From NCBI GenBank assembly GCA_023101725.1, contig JALJCO010001245.1:124001-188000 (forward strand): 64,000 nt of DNA, written 5' to 3'. Position 1 is the stretch's first letter; each line of letters opens with the position of its first letter. The notes beneath the pieces were generated by a model. The model made no database searches. It saw nothing but the letters and a program-made list of their open reading frames with translations, and was not told the DNA's origin. The translations under genes were made by a program, and so were the position numbers. This document shows, piece by piece, positions 63,951 to 64,000 of the stretch. Source of the DNA: Atherinomorus stipes (Eukaryota > Chordata > Actinopteri > Atheriniformes > Atherinidae).

Positions 63951-64000
63951 AAATATAAAGAGACAAAAGAGACAAAGCTAAGATATAATAACCAAGTATG

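Larger units (their letters stand above)
60621..64000. other. Right-hand AT-rich stretch without a proven gene
   Basis: Contains a T21 run (62080-62100), TG and CA microsatellites (62961-63014, 63745-63774, 63930-63950) and several weak minus-strand segments with coding-like composition (61210-61285, 61420-61500, 61600-61750) that lack convincing splice sites. No exon can be claimed. Confidence 0.5.

Noticed and set aside
1..64000. CRISPR arrays, prokaryotic operons, phage or toxin systems
   Set aside because: No regularly spaced identical repeats, no ribosome-binding or operon structure; spliced vertebrate exons show a eukaryotic genome.
1..64000. tRNA, rRNA or tRNA-derived SINE with A and B boxes
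   Set aside because: No convincing cloverleaf or box A/B pair was seen by eye; a tRNAscan run would settle this.

Overview
The window is non-coding-rich vertebrate DNA, most probably from a ray-finned (teleost, likely percomorph) fish. The base composition is AT-rich, with many CA/TG microsatellites. There are no operons or long ORFs, coding sequence is split by GT-AG introns, and there is a dense layer of fossil Tc1/mariner-like, hAT-like, TTAA-type and LINE sequences typical of fish. The species is an inference; no search could be run.

The one confidently identified gene is the ciliary neurotrophic factor receptor alpha chain (CNTFR, or a close fish paralogue) on the minus strand. Three consecutive internal exons are visible: 12214-12331 and 11874-12040 (together most of receptor domain D2) and 2422-2585 (start of domain D3). 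Splice phases agree at both junctions, and the joined reading frame follows vertebrate CNTFR residue by residue in its key motifs. The exons carrying the WSXWS motif and GPI signal must lie left of the window. The Ig-like and leader exons were not found and are probably to the right or hidden. One conserved cysteine of D2 is replaced by valine.

Region by region: 1-2421 is a CNTFR intron. 2586-11873 is a 9.3-kb intron crowded with transposons, including a degraded Tc1-like element (3470-4850), a hAT-like repeat (6284-7131), and a Tc1-like element (about 8075-10430) into which a second Tc1-like element and a MITE have inserted. 12041-12213 is a short intron. From 12332 to the right edge no further CNTFR exon can be proved. 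This stretch holds Tc1 relics (13690-14060, 20385-20735, 23491-23800), a near-palindromic hairpin (29357-29457), palindromic MITEs, a LINE 3' fragment (42340-42690), a three-layer nest of mobile elements (45040-46043), a full TTAA-flanked element with a short ORF (51560-52040), and many microsatellites.

At 58.6-60.6 kb, minus strand, there is a possible second gene or gene relic. A small open exon with strong splice signals (60556-60620) is phase-compatible with a downstream coiled-coil-like block (about 58640-58961) that has a textbook branch point and acceptor but now carries stop codons and frameshifts. Its family was not recognised. I found no CRISPR array, prokaryotic system or intact virus; the interest here is evolutionary.
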